Shown here in pieces: positions 63,884-64,000 of a stretch of DNA of 64,000 nucleotides. The stretch covers positions 1-64,000 of the forward strand of contig SAPZ01000003.1 in NCBI GenBank assembly GCA_004020875.1. The letters are read 5' to 3'. The notes under the pieces are model-generated. The model made no database searches. It saw nothing but the letters and a program-made list of their open reading frames with translations, and was not told the origin of the DNA. This stretch comes from Mesorhizobium sp. (GTDB lineage: Bacteria > Pseudomonadota > Alphaproteobacteria > Rhizobiales > Rhizobiaceae). How positions within the stretch are numbered: position 1 is the stretch's first letter; each line of letters starts with the position of its first letter. Position numbers and translations under genes: made by a program.

Positions 63884-63959
63884 AGATTCCCCAACTGGGC
63901 CCCATTGGGGGACGGCGGCATGGCGGCGAGGTGATCAAGGAGTCCAATCAATTCCTGCT

Positions 63960-64000
63960 ATGCCCCGTCTGCCGTCAGCCATCGACTTGCGCGATTTGCG
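63960..64000 (+). other. Open frame running off the right edge
   Basis: An ATG at 63960 opens MPRLPSAIDLRDL and continues past the end of the window. With 13 codons nothing can be said about product or even whether it is real; no good ribosome site lies at the right distance. Between 63884 and 63960 I see no other feature. Confidence 0.15.

Noticed and set aside
1..64000. CRISPR arrays, transposases, rRNA genes, phage genes
   Set aside because: Looked for on both strands; no regular spaced repeats, no transposase or integrase motifs, and no rRNA sequence seen.

Overview
The window looks like chromosomal DNA of a Mesorhizobium-type alphaproteobacterium (order Hyphomicrobiales/Rhizobiales). 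The support is high GC with coding-dense layout; the gbpR-chvE-gguA-gguB-gguC sugar uptake cluster; gcrA and podJ of the alphaproteobacterial cell cycle; a class I (archaeal-type) lysyl-tRNA synthetase; a SAM-II riboswitch in front of metZ; a luxR-luxI-crotonase quorum sensing locus; and a GCAATTCC-type palindromic repeat that I recall as common in rhizobial intergenic DNA. I see no rRNA operon, transposase, integrase, prophage or CRISPR array. The species is inferred, not proven.

Layout. 1-9.6 kb: mscL (cut by the window edge), a hybrid sensor kinase with a sodium/solute-symporter-like input domain convergent with a NarL-type response regulator, a secreted coiled-coil protein, a DUF952 gene coupled to pyrD, a MATE exporter, a histone-deacetylase-family amidohydrolase and a small membrane protein. 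9.7-12.2 kb: two overlapping glycosyltransferase-like genes, tRNA-Gly(CCC) and an exported His/Arg-rich protein. 12.3-18.8 kb: gbpR divergent from chvE-gguA-gguB-gguC, with a strong terminator hairpin between chvE and gguA. 18.9-24.8 kb: a secreted protein, dCTP deaminase, SAM-II-controlled metZ, a GT21 glycosyltransferase, apaG and hslO. 24.9-31.4 kb: argD-argF with a candidate Arg-rich leader peptide and leader terminator, gcrA with four GANTC sites upstream, an intergenic repeat element, phoR-phoU without the pst genes, and ppk2.

31.5-39.4 kb: the luxR-luxI-crotonase locus, whose luxR 3' end has been duplicated into the luxR-luxI gap; an orphan solute-binding protein; a TerB-like protein; class I lysS; a secreted nuclease-like protein behind a LexA-like S24 regulator; and a thioesterase. 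39.4-46.6 kb: a beta-oxidation cluster (FadB-type, thiolase and two acyl-CoA dehydrogenases) with a MerR-family regulator; near-identical dyads stand before the regulator and before the first acyl-CoA dehydrogenase, so direct MerR control is the simplest reading. 47-51.2 kb: podJ.

51.3-60.2 kb: a likely sulfite-handling region made of a TauE/SafE exporter, a TIGR02186-type membrane-anchored protein, an Hsp70-family protein, a LysR regulator, and a tightly coupled operon of a tiny basic protein plus a SoeABC-like molybdenum/iron-sulfur/membrane-anchor enzyme. 60.3-63.9 kb: the PdeM phosphoesterase and Lhr-type helicase of the ligase-associated DNA repair set, then a DUF3606 protein. The most interesting signals are regulatory: the SAM-II aptamer followed by an intrinsic terminator whose 5' arm can pair with the aptamer, the luxR tail duplication, the MerR dyads, the argD leader, the GANTC cluster before gcrA, and the small gene coupled to soeA.
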